DNA of 64,000 bases, from contig SJOL01007572.1 of assembly GCA_004794785.1 (NCBI GenBank), positions 424,143 through 488,142 on the forward strand, written 5' to 3'. The stretch is from Opisthorchis felineus (Eukaryota; Platyhelminthes; Trematoda; Opisthorchiida; Opisthorchiidae). Both the position numbers and the translations under genes were made by a program. The number at the start of each line of letters is the position of its first letter. Position 1 is the first letter of the stretch. The notes under the pieces were generated by a model. The model saw only the letters and a program-made list of their open reading frames with translations, searched no databases and was not told the DNA's origin. Positions 24,053 to 37,199 of the stretch are shown in pieces.

Positions 24053-24190
24053 CAGGTCTATTGGGACGTAGGGGTTTCACACAGCCAAGAACAAAGCTAT
24101 TGTTAGGCTGTTCTAGGTATTCCAGCACATCGAATTTAGCTGTCGTTATCGTTGAATCAGTTAACTTCAGGACACCAGGACACAGCTTTT
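24053..24190 (-). CDS. Candidate internal exon, unidentified
   Basis: On the minus strand an open frame reads KLCPGVLKLTDSTITTAKFD, then VLEYLEQPNN and CVKPLRPNRPG, and ends at a canonical donor, CCTG/GTAAGA. The acceptor side (ATTTAAG) is weak and has no good pyrimidine tract. Family not recognised. It lies about 300 bases upstream of the SLC22 start on the same strand and could be part of a separate gene or a 5' exon with an unlikely coding look. Confidence 0.28.
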
Positions 24191-24532
24191 CTTAAATACT
24201 GATTATCACGCGTGTATATTCTTCAGTATCAGGGTATCATCCGTTCTTAGTTGACCGAAGTTTTTGAAAACGGACCCTTTATAGGCTGGTCAAATTTGAC
24301 AATAAATCACTGAATAATTAATTAACGTATTTCAACATTGATATGTTCAAATTTGTCATATCAACATCATCATATTGTCAGCAAAAATGAAGTGGTGTAT
24401 GATTCACAAAGCGATTCTCTTAAGACGGGCTCACCGGAAGGCTTTTACGTGTCCGAATCTGAAGTGGTGCACGCAAAGTAATATCCCGTAGCAAAATAGC
24501 CGGAACATATGCGATGGGCGCAGGACAAAAGA

Positions 24533-24749
24533 CTACAACAAATCGCCGACCCACCAACACAGCTCAGTTCGTACAGTTACATTGAACTTGGTTAACAAAC
24601 TACTCGAACCATCTCGGTCTCTAGCCTTCCCTTGCAGACAGCTACGCAGTGTGTTGTAAGCGGCTAGCTCTCCAAGCGTCACATTCCCTAATCCGAGCAA
24701 CATCTCATTCTGTGGGTCGCGGTTCACCAGACTGCTCGAAATATTTACA
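24533..24749 (-). CDS. Candidate exon, unidentified
   Basis: Minus-strand frame preceded by CTCTCCATCCACTGCATTTTAG, a good acceptor. The translation has coding-like composition: VNISSSLVNRDPQNEMLLGL, GNVTLGELAAYNTLRSCLQG, then FNVTVRTELCWWVGDLL and a stop. Two N-glycosylation sequons (NVT) suggest, weakly, a secreted or lumenal segment. No family recognised. It is near the candidate exon at 24053-24190 on the same strand, but because this frame stops, the two do not obviously belong to one reading frame. Confidence 0.3.
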
Positions 24750-25404
24750 CTAAAATGCAGTGGATGGAGAGCGTTTGATTTGTCATATATGTGAGCATTA
24801 TGTTTTAGCCCCTTCGTGATGACCCTATAAACAAACGAGCTCCGAAAAAGAGTCAGGAAAAATAATTCTCTAAGGTGACATTTCAAGAGGAGTTACATGA
24901 ACTTCATTATAATTAGGGCTCTGTGATGCTAATTTTCCGAAATACAGAGAATTAATTGGAAGCTGACCATCACTCACCACTTTCAACGCTGATTTCCTGA
25001 AACTTATCTAAAAACGTTACTCATCCTGTTCCGTAGAGCCTGTATTGTGCCTTAGAACAGAGTTTATTTTATTTTTCAGGTTCTTCACTATATGCGAAAA
25101 AAATCCAGTAAGGCGTCTCAGCGACTCCCTGGTTCTACTTGTATTTGATATCAATTCTGATGATGCAGCTCACTACACGAACGCAATGCGGCGCAACGCT
25201 TGGTATATATAAATCTTTCTGTTAAAATGGAGGATCCGGTACACAGAGGACCATATCACATTCGGCAATTAGAAGCTTACAGTGTCTCTTGCTTCAAGGT
25301 TTGGAGCTTCACTCATGTGTTCCGATCTCCCGCAGATGTATCTAACATATCTTCAATGGCGATTTCGTCGCGTAAGTCAATGGCGTTATATCCTAAGTAT
25401 GAGT
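24750..25404. other. Unassigned sequence
   Basis: No recognisable content. Confidence 0.35.
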
Positions 25405-25620
25405 TAATCAAACTGCTGAGCAACCGCTCGTGGTCAAATGGCTGTGTACGAATCACTTTCCAAGAGGTCGTGGGTTCCAAAATTCATGATTTTTCGTGAG
25501 ATTCTCAATAAAGTTGAATCAGCCGCACAGTGCTTCTCGGTTTTTCAGAAAAGATTCGCTTTACTTACAGGACGAAATCTGCCTTGAAAATTCCCAAATA
25601 ACCTCACTCTACCATCAAAT
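25405..25620 (+). repeat. SINE-A copy in sense orientation
   Basis: The clearest sense-strand copy. A tRNA-like head starts CGCTCGTGGTCAAATGG (box A-like) and reaches GGTCGTGGGTTCCAAAATTC (box B-like). The body has TTTTTCGTGAGATTC, CACAGTGCTTCTCGG and TTTTCAGAAAAGATTCGC, and it ends AAAATTCCCAAATAACCTCAC. Its reverse complement matches 34050-34265, 7866-8062, 11758-11965 and 58872-59060. No flanking target-site duplication was recognised. Confidence 0.72.
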
Positions 25621-28600
25621 TCATTATTAGCTGGAAAATTCAGAACCATTGTACATCTCCCTGGCTTTCTGTAAATAAACACTAGTGCACATTTCACGAA
25701 TCTATATGGTTGTTCCGATTCGAAGTCGTCGTTATTTGGGTTTTAAAACTCTCAGTCATCTGCTTGTAGATCATCAGCAATGACTAACTTTTACGGAGAA
25801 AGGACATAGCACCACTCTCTTTCGGTTATGCAATTCGCACCACTTAATCCTGCTTTGGCAGTCTTTACGTGCAGTTAATTCACTCTGGACAAACAGCAGC
25901 GTGAAAAAGAAAGCAAATGTCAAAGGAAGGTTCGCTCCCCTTTTATTTGTGTCGTCATGTGGTTATGGGCAATTGGTCTGAAGATTACTCCTTCAGCTCC
26001 AAGCCGATATTTCCATTCATCTGTTCCGGCCACATGCTGTTTCACAATCCTGAATCCCAGTCAGAAGAAATCTCACTAATGTAACAAAGCTCGAAAATAT
26101 TTATTACGTTTGACAAAGAACAAATCAGCTTCATCCTTTAGCAGATTAGAACCACCGAAAGAACTGCTCAGCAAAAATCAAGTTCATTTGCAAGCAAACA
26201 GGTGACGGGCGTTTGGTGGCTTTGTTTTTCTTTTTAAAAAACCTGTCTTCACTGTTTCAGTACCCACTTGAATTCTCGCGGTGGGGCCACGAAGACCAGT
26301 TCATCCGCCTGGTTAGACTTTACGTCATTACTTACGTGATGCTCTATCATCTCTTGAGATTATTACAACACGTGTCATAACTATAAACTGTAAAAAATAT
26401 ACACACAAGTCGTCGACATGCATTACGAAAAAAACACGTTGAAAAGCCGCAATTAAGGGGAAATATCAAGAATCACTAGTGAATCTGCTATGTTGCTCCA
26501 CCGTAGCGCCGTCCGAGGTTGGAAACAATTAGATGAAGTGCATGATTTTCATCAGAAAATAATAAACCAGCTAAGCTCGTGTTGGTTAGAGTTCATCAGG
26601 TAGACGTGTTCCATATTCGTGGGTAAGTGAGTGTATTTCAAGAATTTCCTGCAATTTGGGTTCAAGTAGAACATAAGGTTGAAGGAAACTTGGGGACAGC
26701 TTCTAATGAATTGGTCCCAAATAGGGCGAAACTGGTTGTGCCCTTCAAAGAGTTCTCAAAAATCTGCAATATATCTCCAATACTTTGCCCACTGAAACAA
26801 GAGACAGTCTTTATGCGACACATTTATTAAAGGACATCATACACAAGTTGTCCAGCTGGGATTTAAGTCCTTCGTTAAAACTAAATTGGTGTGTAACGGA
26901 AGCATGGTTTTACGAAAAGATTGCCCGAACTATCTGTTTGTGTGAATTTCCCTATAGCAGAATTTGTGGATTTCCCCAGACTTTCATGACACGCCGTGGT
27001 TAAGAAGCACCGGTTGATGTCAATGAATCTGCTTAAGGGGAACACAAAGAGATATGGGGCTAGGGTTTGATATCACTCCTTGTACACAGCAAGACTGCTG
27101 GGCATTGCTGTCATGAAACCAGTGTACACACTCATTTCAATAGTCTATAGGTGCGGTATATTTTGGGTTCGGACTACTACTCACAGTTAAATTCTTACCT
27201 CAGAAATCTAAGCTTGGCAAAAAATGACTAAATCACATGCAATACAAAACAGGTCTGACTAAAATTTCCTCGGTTACGCGTGCCGTAGGTGAAATTCGGA
27301 CTACGGTTACGGTTGACAATTTATCGGTTGATGGCAAACTTTAACCATAATAAACGTGTTCCAGCTAATGGAAGACTGTTGGACAATGCTGCAGTCAACA
27401 ATGCATTCATCAAGTTTGTATCCATGTGCTTGCCAAACTGAACCGTTCGTGATAAAGTGTGTTCATCATTCAGTCTGCGTCATGTCAAATTATTATACGT
27501 AGGCCGCTGCCTGGACTGAACTGACGTGCATTGGATCGAGTTTTATTCAAAATCTGAATCGCAGTTAGCGGCCTTATCCTCGATTAACACAAACATATCA
27601 TAACACAACTACAGACGTCTTACGGTTGTCTCTAAACCGATCCATAAAATGTTCAGCGGGCCTTCCTGGAAAAACTTCAGCACACTGTTCATCGATTTAC
27701 ATGGTGAAAGGCTAAACAAAAGTACGGTTCTTGGCTTGTATAACTGAGACTACCCTACCTTCTTGTAGTTGTACCCTACTATCAATTTATCACACGCATG
27801 GTGCATATGTAAGGTTTGATAGAAACGATTCTACAGTAACTCCTGTCAGTTAGGACTCTGTGAGGAAGCAGAAAACATCTGGTCGTATCAGGGACGTGCT
27901 GGTGATAAAAGGGAACGATGTTTACTGTAGCCCATCTTTTGCAACTGCCGTACATAATATTCGAGTGATTTTCTCAGCAGTGCATATAGCTTTAATAAGG
28001 TAGTCAACTGAACATACGGCTATGAACTTACAAATTCTAGGCCTTACATAGTGTTTGAATTCTGGACCTGGACACAGACCATGATCACCCGTTCACTGGG
28101 ACTTTTACCTGATGGGCCCACGTGAAGGGTAAAAAAGCGAGATAAACATTTCTGTGGGCATCTTCAGCTCCAAAAAGTCGTTCCGCTCCATTACGACTTA
28201 GTCAAAAGCATTATATTTAGGCCACTTGTTCCCTAACTTCGTCGTCGGCCTTCCTGGGTGGCTACGAGCTATCCGAAGTGGTGCCATTATTATGCGTTCC
28301 TAAGAGTGACATTTCCCCTGCCTCCATTCTGATCCTGCACTCCAATAGCTGTCTGTCCTGACTTTTTTCTGAGACCTTGTTCCACCGTTTCACTCCCTTC
28401 AGTATGAATCTCTTTATTTCATGTGATAGTTTGAACAAAAGTTTGTCCAATCACAAGAGCTTCCGTGACTGCCAGCACACATCTAAAATTCAGTGAACTT
28501 CAGACTCATAGATCTCAAATTAGGTTCGTTGAGAAGTGACACGGCGCAAAATTTATACAGATTCGTCTGAACTGAAGAATGAAGTAATATATCTGACTTG

Positions 28601-31600
28601 ACTAGATTTTTGCCAAATATCATACTTCGGTTTTTGAGAAAAACCGTCCAAACAGGTTTAGCCGAAGAAGAAACTGCTGGTCTAAATAGCCCTTTCTCAT
28701 GAATGTAGAACTCAAAAATGTCCTATCTTGCCGGTTGGACAGCAGCAATACCCAGACGATAAATTTCCGTTATTCTTCCTTCCGTTTTCCTTCCTCAGAC
28801 TGAATCGGCTTGAAACTAGAAAAATTCTGTTGATCAGTCACTAGGTGCTCACAGGTTGCTTCGGTTAGATTTGCAGTTTCCCACCATACAGTCTAAAGGA
28901 TGACAAGAAGATTGAATTTTTAGTCTGCATTCACCAACCAAATAGAGTGTGATTCATTGATTACAAAGGTTAATTTACTGATGGTGGACGCAGTAACCGT
29001 CTGGAAATGAAGCCCATTCGCCTATCCGGTTGTTTTCATAATATCCCGACCAGATATCAAGATAAAAGAAAGGTGAACTGGGGCCACTCCACGGAACTCC
29101 CAACAACCCCCAAAGATTTGGCCAGTGATCCTTGTGCCGTTTTGGAGGGTTGTCATAAATTTTCAGGATCACGGAGTGCCTGGGGTGTTATTTGACCGAA
29201 ACCTCTGCAATCAGTCAACACCCTTTGGCCCGTCAGTAGCAATGACGGTGAGCACGTGACGGTCATCCGGTTGGTACTGACAACCGAATTAACCCTTTAG
29301 GAAGCGAATACCAGGGAACTCTGATAATTTCACTTTCATCTAAAATCCAGCCACTGTTCTCACTCACTCAAAGGTTCCGGTCAAGTAGGGCAATGAACAC
29401 ATATTAACCTCAGAATCACAAAACGCTGACGCCGAAAGACGAGAACGTGTGAGTCAAGCTCGTTAGCTTCCACTGCCTTTGCTACCATCCATCGATTTTC
29501 CACGTTTCTTCGGGTATGCAGCGCTCCGTGTTTGGTCACAGGCCGGTTGCTACCCGGTTGGACTGGCGTCGCCCAGTTAAACATTAAACCTCATCGGTTT
29601 AATCTTCTGGGATTGCATTGTCACCACTCACTAACAATCGGTATCGCGCGGAGAACAACCGATCTGGTTTGCAAAGCCCTCCTTAACGTTCTTCATATCT
29701 TTTTGGATGAGCTTGTATGTATCCACTCGCCTAACTGCCAAGCAGCGATAACCGATGGTCATTTCTCACAGGAACATCGTATTTAGTTCATAGCACTGAT
29801 TTCCTTACAGTTCCGACAATATGCAAATAAATTAAAGCTTGACATGTACACGATCTGACAAGTTGACCAGGATGGTGGTTTCATTTCCAACTTCAGTAAT
29901 GCGTTAGTTCATTTTATGTACACATGGACCAGGAGGAAATTATGGTCCTATATCATATCCGTTCACAGTTTTAGACCTCCACACTCTCAGGACAACTGTT
30001 GCCGAAATAATGTATTGTTATGAAAGGAGAAGACCTCTACCTATTACTCATCTTATGCTTGTTCATGTGTTCTGGGTTCACAATTATCAAGATAACCAGT
30101 CGAACCAGAGGAAGGAAGGCCACAATGCAACACAAAAGCTTTCTTGCAAATGACCCAGTTACGTAAAGGGACAGCACATAATCGTCAAAAGATACATAAA
30201 TGCACGCAGGCTATGGAAAAGTACCCACCCAACTGTGCACTGACGAAATGTCTCACAGATAACTGCCACCTGATCAACAACCAATCAACGGAAATTGTCC
30301 CGTGGCACGACAGTTCAGCAAAAAACATGAAGTACCAAGAATTTGGGCCTGAGGATGCGAAGTGAACAGTTACTGTTTACGGCCGCAGTGCAAAGCACAG
30401 GTCGTTTAGAGGTGATTGAATAAAAGCAGAATATTGAGCACAGCATGAGCTTTCAGAGCAGAAAACTGTCCGACTTCACGAACTTTTCGGCCAGCACTTG
30501 GCTTCTGTTTGTTATCTGCTCAAGCCTCAGTTAGGGTGATTTGAATGTTGATAGAATATCGGAAACTTGCTTGCCTTTAAATTGCGTCGCTTTGCGCTAA
30601 GAATGGGAGGAGAAAACTACCAACCTAGTAATAACGCGAAGTTCCGTCAAGGAACAGGAACTGCCAATTTTACAGTCGCTTTAGTGTGAAATCGATGCAT
30701 CTCCCAACAGTACCAATTCACTCTCCCTTGGTTTGTATTTGTAATGCCAACCGTTTTAGACAGTGGAATTGAAAGCGATACTCTCGAGTGGTCATTTATT
30801 CCACTAGCGTAAGGGATTTACGCCGAAAATACATACTTTTTGAAACTTATATCATTATTTGGAGCCTAAATTGGAAATTTCTCCCAAGAAGTGGACACCT
30901 TTTAGACCTCCGGAAATGAGATGTCCCCAACATCCGAGAAAAGGAAGTATTTAACAGACACAAGCCGGACTCTGTTCTGCACTGGTTCATCCGCTTCACC
31001 GTTAAGAATGCCGTGGAAAGTGCTGAGAAGCTATCCTATGAAAAACACCTCAACTCTTTGAAGAACTTAGCAATAGCACTCGAATTATTACGGAGATAAG
31101 CATCATCAGACGGCTAAATAACGCATGAAAAGGATTTGGAACTATAATGAAGGAATAGTAACACGAAAGGACTCCCTAGGACTCCGTAAAGACGAAAAAA
31201 ATCCGCATGATACCCTTGGGGACACCTGATGACCTGGAACGTCTACAGAAGAGCATAGTTCAAGTGCGAGCTTCTCATCGAAAACCTATCTGATCGAATG
31301 TGCATATACTGAATTTGATACATTTTACGGATGGATACATTTGACACATACTTGACAAACATGAGCTTACTAACTGATTTTCCGTTGGGGACACGATAGA
31401 TACCAAACTTTGAGTTGGCGAATAAGTGGTCGATACCGGAAATTTCAACCCATCACTTTGGTGCAGAGCGATTGGACAGGTGGCTCCCTAGGTTTTGATA
31501 GCTGAGCAATGTTCAAGTTTTTTAGAGTAAACTGAAATAGTGTCGCCTCTACTGGAAATAGTTAACCACATTATTAAGAACTAGTCCTGTCTGATTATGC

Positions 31601-33771
31601 AATGAAATTTGGAAATGAGCCAAGCTGTGGCGGCATAAAAGAAAAAACATGTTGTCATTTCCGCTGCTCTCAACTGAGGGATACCTTCAAATGTGTCAGA
31701 ACAAACAACGGTTTGTATCCGGACAACCCACAGTCAATAGCGAGTAGAAGTAATAATAACACTGGTTCGACCATGTATGAAGCAAATTTTTAGAAAATAA
31801 CTTGCTGTATTAAAAGCAAACCTGTGCCAGATATGCACGAGGATAGCGGTATGCTTTGTGTAACCAAATGATCCACAGACGTAGCATTGGTACATGTTAT
31901 CAATTGTGCCTTCTCTGCTAGGATGTAGGTTCTGGCATCTCATCTATGGACACTATGTTGTTCTTATTCGTCAGACTGTCAAGGAATTAAGGCAGCTGAT
32001 GACGTATTTTCAAATTTGTATAACGAAGTTGGAAAACTGGTGAACAAAAACGAAGCGCTCTAACCTTTGTGAAATCACTGAGTTGACGCACTATTTTTTT
32101 GGATTTTCCTGCGGATATGCTCTTAGGCCGATGTGCGATTGCATCAAAAATAGCAAGTCAGGCAGATCAAAGGCCAGTCTTGACGAACAAAAACACCTGC
32201 TCCAAGCATAAAAATATTCCAACAGTCATCGCAAGCATTTGTATAAGAGATATCATCTAGATATAAATAAGGCACTTGTTGCCATGTATGAAGACGAAGA
32301 TGTTCCTCTGTGATTTGTCTGTCAGACCCCAGAGGCTTTGATTGCTGTCTTCTTGGTTAGTAAGATAGGGATTGTGCCTCGCGTTTATTTTTTTGTTTTT
32401 GAGGTATAAGAACAAAGCCGTCCCACCCCATATCACCATTCACGGTCTATCCTGGTTTAGAAAGTTGGTGATCCAGTCACGCGCCAAGTCACCTCCGCAT
32501 GCGGCCAAAGCGGTCAGGACCCCGGGCTGGATCCCAAATAGACGCTTTGACATAAGTTTCTGGATACCCTCTCAAAACTGCTTGGGCTTGATGTTTCATC
32601 ACTAAACGTGTAAGTGTCACCAGAAGGTCGAAATACTCTAAGCTGATAGGTGCAGCGTGTGGTTGTAGAATGTGGTCATGTATATTATGTGAAAACTCCA
32701 TTACACTGACTGTAAATACTGATACAACCTGTCCTGTGAAAAAGTACTGTTAAATGTATATCCCCAAATCAATTATGCGCGACAATAATGTCTTGTGCGT
32801 TTTTATTATGAATGATGACTGGCTGCTCCATCTTTTAGCCGGAAAGATATTCGAGATATGTTTCAGTACTACTCGTAAGGCTGATGGATACTCCACCACC
32901 TGCTTCGTTCTTCTTGGGGCTTACCAGGTGGGCCTAGTCCCAGAATGCCCATCAAACTTATTCTCGACTTGAAAACCAAATCGCAGCTATGTCTTGATGA
33001 ACAATCGTTTGCAAATTCATCTTCATGGAACCCTTACTGTTCCACGTTATTATTCTGGTAGAAAACTTTTACAACGGAGAATAGTCATCCCGGAGTTATA
33101 TCACATCTATGATAAACAGCGTTCCTGTGCGAATTTCGCTGGAAACAGCTTTACATATTTCCGTGATCTCTGAATTGTAGTGAGATAGACTCGGTCTCAC
33201 ATGTCACTCACGTCGCATCTGGTTTGGAGTTACCCGTCCTCGGACAATTTACATACCAAGGGTGTTTGTTCAGTTATAGACAAACTGAATCCATGGAATT
33301 TACCTTGAACAGCTCAGATTGTTCGATTACACGAACAAATTTTTGGGAAAAGTAAAGATTTTTTGCATTGTCCCCTTATGTGCCCCAATGCTAGCGCAGA
33401 GTGTCTTGGAATGTGTTCTGTAATGCAAGCTGTGTTCTAACGTGGTTCCCGTCTACGTCCAGTATTTTGTTCCAGCCATCCAGTACCAGTAGTCAAGTAC
33501 TAACTTATTAGATACAGAACTCAATCGACTACAGTTTATGGGTGTTATCAGATCAGCAACAGATTTATTGTGGGCCACATCTATTGTGGTTATCATACAA
33601 ATAAACAGAATTTCGGGGTGTGCCGTTTTTCGACCGCACTTAATGACGTAATACATATGTATCAATAACCCTCTCCTGCTTTGGAGAATTTATTCACAAA
33701 TTAAAATGGAAGAAGTGTTTTTTTTCAAAGTAGTTCTTCTCAACCTGTACCTACAAGTGAGGGTCAAAGTG
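25621..33771. other. Long stretch without recognised genes
   Basis: About 8 kb in which I find no exon with both splice sites and a known protein family, and no transposon catalytic domain. The longest frames (for example 29532-29786 plus, 32489-32701 minus, 30144-30365 plus) are short and unassigned. A minus-strand frame at 28262-28450 (RFILKGVKRWNKVSEKS) faintly recalls the C-terminal tail of some non-LTR reverse transcriptases. Confidence 0.4.
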
Positions 33772-33935
33772 TTCACAGCCAACGCATTCCTTTAGCTTTT
33801 GAGGTTGGATGTGCCTCAGCACTGTTCCAGCACGTAACAGATCCTAAGTACTCCGGGCTAAAGTTTCCCGTGACTTGCTTGGATGATATTATCATCGTAA
33901 GCTCCATTGCACACCGGAAACAGGAATTCTCTAGG
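33772..33935 (+). mobile_element. Ty3/Gypsy reverse-transcriptase scrap
   Basis: A short + strand frame reads IPLAFEVGCASALFQHVTDP, then YSGLKFPVTCLDDIIIVSS. These correspond to the PFGL..AP..FQ block and the YLDDI active-site box of Gypsy reverse transcriptases. The Tyr of the box is Cys here. No protease, RNase H or integrase was found beside it, so it is a small relic. A SINE-A copy lies about 110 bases downstream. Confidence 0.75.
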
Positions 33936-34049
33936 ACAGATGCTTGTGGTTTCTTATACGTATGCAGGATTGTGAGCTTATGGTGTCCAGTATCACATGC
34001 CTTGTCTACGTTATCAAGCTTTCTTTTCAGATCCATTCAAAATAAAGGC

Positions 34050-34265
34050 CGGTAATGTGAGGGGATTTTGGAATTTCGAATGAGATGTAGTCCCTTCGTC
34101 GAAGCTAATCTATCCTGAAATGCCGAAAAATACTGCACAGCTGTTCCATCTTTGTTGGGAATCATCACCAGTGCGTATCTCACGAAGCTCAGGTTTCGAA
34201 CCCGTGACCCTCTGGTCAATGGTTGTACACTTAACCGTTAGGCCACGAACGGCTGAACAGCGATG
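34050..34265 (-). repeat. SINE-A copy, best preserved tRNA-like head
   Basis: Read on the minus strand it starts with CGTTCGTGGCCTAACGGTTA (box A-like TGGCCTAACGG) and contains GGTCACGGGTTCGAAACC, a near-perfect RNA polymerase III box B. It continues with CGTGAGATACGCACTGGTGA, CAGCTGTGCAGTATTTTTCGG and CCAAAATCCCCTCACATTA. The head resembles a tRNA D-arm to T-arm, but the sequence is not a foldable whole tRNA gene, so it is called a SINE. Confidence 0.78.
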
Positions 34266-35140
34266 TGCTTGGTTCTCACATGGACAGGACATAGCGTCGC
34301 TTTTGCTTCAGTTAAAGAAACCATATCACGTGGTCACCTAGTAACTGGCTCCTCGAGTGACCACTTTTCAGATGGAATTTTCATATATGGGGTGATTTTT
34401 GTTCTTCCTCTGAGCTACTTATAGATTGTTGGTAGCGCGAGGGGAACGATGATTCATACTGTCAATTTCTATCTAGATTGTTTGACCGAGCGCCGTAGGT
34501 TTAGGCACCCTGGATGCATGTAGTACTGTGGCCCTGAATTCTTCTTCGTGCAACGTTCCTTCCTCCTTTCCATTAAGAGGCTTTGTTCAAATAAACTGAC
34601 ATGGTGGCATGACAATGAAGCAGCAATGCCCTCATCAGGTGATGCTGTCAGTGATGATGATGATTTTTCAAGGTGGTTAGAGACAGAAGTATTATACTTT
34701 TTTCCGTTTGGGAGAAGTATGCCTCTATAAGTTTTACCACTGGATTTCTCCAAGACTGAAGTTGAGGTCTTCGGCAAACCACTTACCATACACCTGAAAT
34801 TTACATTTAAGCTTCGCCTTTCCTTCACCTACGCTTCTGGTCGTAGATGTGATTAGACTCTCACTTTGTGCACTCGGAATTGTAGGTGTGGAAGCAAGTT
34901 ATGAGGTCCCCGGGCTGAAATGATAAATGCTCAAGGCAGACCACTTGTTTGTAAGCCGACCTAAAGCTACCACCTTGACCTGATGGTCACGCTTTAGTGT
35001 TGCAGTGATCCCGCGGGCTACACTATCTGGAACGTCGTTCCACGTCATGCCAGGAAGGTCAAAAGGGGGCAAACGGAACTAGAGAAGCAAGACCCCATAC
35101 GATGAGTAATCGTATTGCAAGGGGGTCTAGGGGAAAACTA
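34266..35140. other. Unassigned sequence, possibly including the outer 5' region of the RTE-like element
   Basis: 34.9-35.1 kb is GC-rich and may be the start of the element called from 35141, but I find no second copy to confirm it. A minus-strand frame at 34469-34828 is unassigned; it spans a short GATGATGATGAT run. Confidence 0.35.
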
Positions 35141-35859
35141 GTACTGTCCTCTGGGACAGGATTATGAAGGCAGTAAGGCGCTTCTTCCAGGTGACCAGCA
35201 TGTCCATATTTATGAAGGCAAAGTTGTCACCTTCCTCCGAGATATGACGGTTTAGGAAAGGTCGGTCCTAAAAGCCTCAAACTCCAATCACCCAAGGGTT
35301 GACAATGACTGCTAGCGCCTTATTCAGTAAGGAGTACATTTCAAACGACAGTCTGGAGCGGCCCAGATGGCAACTGCTGTGTGCAGCCGCATTATGGGTC
35401 ACACAGCAATGCCTTACCACATGCGCTCTCGGGTTAGGCCAGTCCCCTGCAACCGACCAGGTCGGAATATTGGGTGTTTGAGTCCGGCCATGGTCCCCAA
35501 AGGAAACCCTATTGCCCGCTGCCCCATTTATCAGAATTTTGAGTCCGAGGCTAAGGGAAGGGTCCCCAAACAATACTCTACATTCTCCCACTGCTTTGTG
35601 GGTCAGATCCTTGAGTGAAAGGCTCAAGGTGGGGTACCTCAACCAAACCCCTTTCTTCGGCCTGGGCAACCTGGAAGAGTCATTTGACCGCACAGTTCTT
35701 CGTCCACCGACGTCCCTTCCCCTCCCCACCACACAAGCAGGCGTTGCTGGATCGTTTGATCGTCACTCATCTCACCGAGGTTCCTTATGCACCCCGCTGC
35801 CAATTAACAATAAACAAAATAGCACTTTGTTCATCCACGAGATCCTTCCTACACATGGG

Positions 35860-36530
35860 GTTTCGACGTCTGTACTGTGTCAAATTGGCAAACAGTCAAA
35901 GCTCGCTGAAATCTTATACCCACTAAAAATTGAAGTATGCTGTGTCTCTGAAAAACGCTTGCAAAACACAAGCGTGGTCATTCATCTCAAAACGCTAAAT
36001 ACGAACTCACTCCTTCACATTTCACCACACTTGTGTCAAGTGATCCATGACTCGTGGACTTTGTAGCGTGGGAGTTGCACTGGGCCCAAGAGCTCAACGC
36101 CGTTTATTGGACCGGATTCCAGTGGACTGTCTTCTTTGCGGAGATCGGTTATCTAGCTCAGTCAAGTCCAATGCTATACGACATAAAGAACGGTGCCTTT
36201 TTGTGGTATCGGCATATATCCATGCGGACTGCAGCTCTGAAGCTAAGGATCATTTCTATCGAGAGTCATTCATCAAGCAAGAAGCACTGACATTTTTATC
36301 CTTACAGGCAATCTGAATGCCCAAGTCGGTCATCTGAGCCCCTTGGAATTATATCTGGGCGGTCTTTTCAGAGATCATTCTCGTCGCACAGACAACAGAA
36401 AGCAACTTCTCTAGTTGCGTGCTGATCATCAACTGTTTCTGGCCTGTACAGACGTTCAAATTAAATGTTTGGCCACCAAGTGCAAACCAACCGTGGACCC
36501 AGTTGAATCACGTGGTCATCAGCCGCCGGC
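35860..36530 (+). pseudogene. Endonuclease domain of the RTE-like element
   Basis: Spread over several frames: LCQIGKQSKLAEILY, then IEVCCVSEKRLQN (Glu of the SE(T/K)R block is kept as the metal-ligand candidate), VALGPRAQRRLLDRIPVDC, RLSSSVKSNAIRHKERCLFV, VVSAYIHADCSSEAKDHFY, then TGNLNAQVGHLSPLELYLGG. In active members the penultimate block reads GDLN/GDFN; here the Asp is Asn (36304-36330). Frame changes occur near 36050 and 36300. The intact enzyme nicks target DNA to prime reverse transcription. Confidence 0.85.
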
Positions 36531-36544
36531 GGAAATCCATAAGT

Positions 36545-36582
36545 CACTGCTGTTACTTACTAACTTACTTACTTACTTGATT
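36545..36582 (+). repeat. TTAC-type microsatellite inside the RTE-like element
   Basis: A run of TTAC/TTAA units (CTGTTACTTACTAACTTACT and onward) sits between the endonuclease and the linker, followed by ATTCCGGTCACGCCATGGCG. Such a tetranucleotide run is what an inserted short repeat might leave at its end. It interrupts a part of the element that should be coding. Confidence 0.6.
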
Positions 36583-37199
36583 CCGGTCACGCCATGGCGC
36601 GTGCGGTTCGTTTCCCTTCAGGCCCTCGCAAGTTAGCAAGAAGCATGCCAATCCACCATCTGCGAAGAACTACCATAGCTCAACGGTATCGATCTGAGCC
36701 AGCCCAACAACTCTCCGCAGGAAACCAAAACTGCACTGGCAGTGAGCATGTGGATGAAGCATGGCAAAATGTGAGAGGAGAAATGTTCGCGGCGTTCAGC
36801 GTTTTCTGTCGGAATTCTCCGATACGACCCCAAGACTGCCGGATATCGTCGAAATCGCTGGTCCTGACCGATAGCTAAAAGTCCATACCAGCAGGCAACG
36901 AGTAAAACGGCACTGGAAATCCCTCAAACACCAAATAGTGAACAGCCTAAAGCAAGACCGAGAGCTCTGGTGCATATTGAAAGCTCTGGAGATGGGGAAG
37001 GCTTCTGCCACCGGAAACAGCCGTGCCCCATATCAAGTGATACAACCGACTGGCCAAAAGAAAGCAACGGTCAGTAAAACGACAAATGAAAAGGTGGCTC
37101 ATTAATTCACTTGCAAAAAGGTTGACAGGAAAGATGGGCCGAACACTTCGAAGGACGGTTTAGCTGGCCCCTGGAGACAGTGCATACGGGCGAATGGAA

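Noticed and set aside
28262..28450. Minus frame with RFILKGVKRWNKVSEKS, recalling the tail of some non-LTR reverse transcriptases
   Set aside because: The resemblance is limited to a few residues with no upstream reverse transcriptase.
34180..34265. Possible tRNA gene because of GGTTCGAAACC and TGGCCTAACGG
   Set aside because: Box A- and box B-like motifs are present, but I cannot form a full cloverleaf with an acceptor stem, and the whole unit recurs with a non-tRNA body, so it is a SINE.
35277..35732. 151-codon minus-strand frame
   Set aside because: Falls in the shared 5' region of the RTE-like element, which has no established coding role on that strand.
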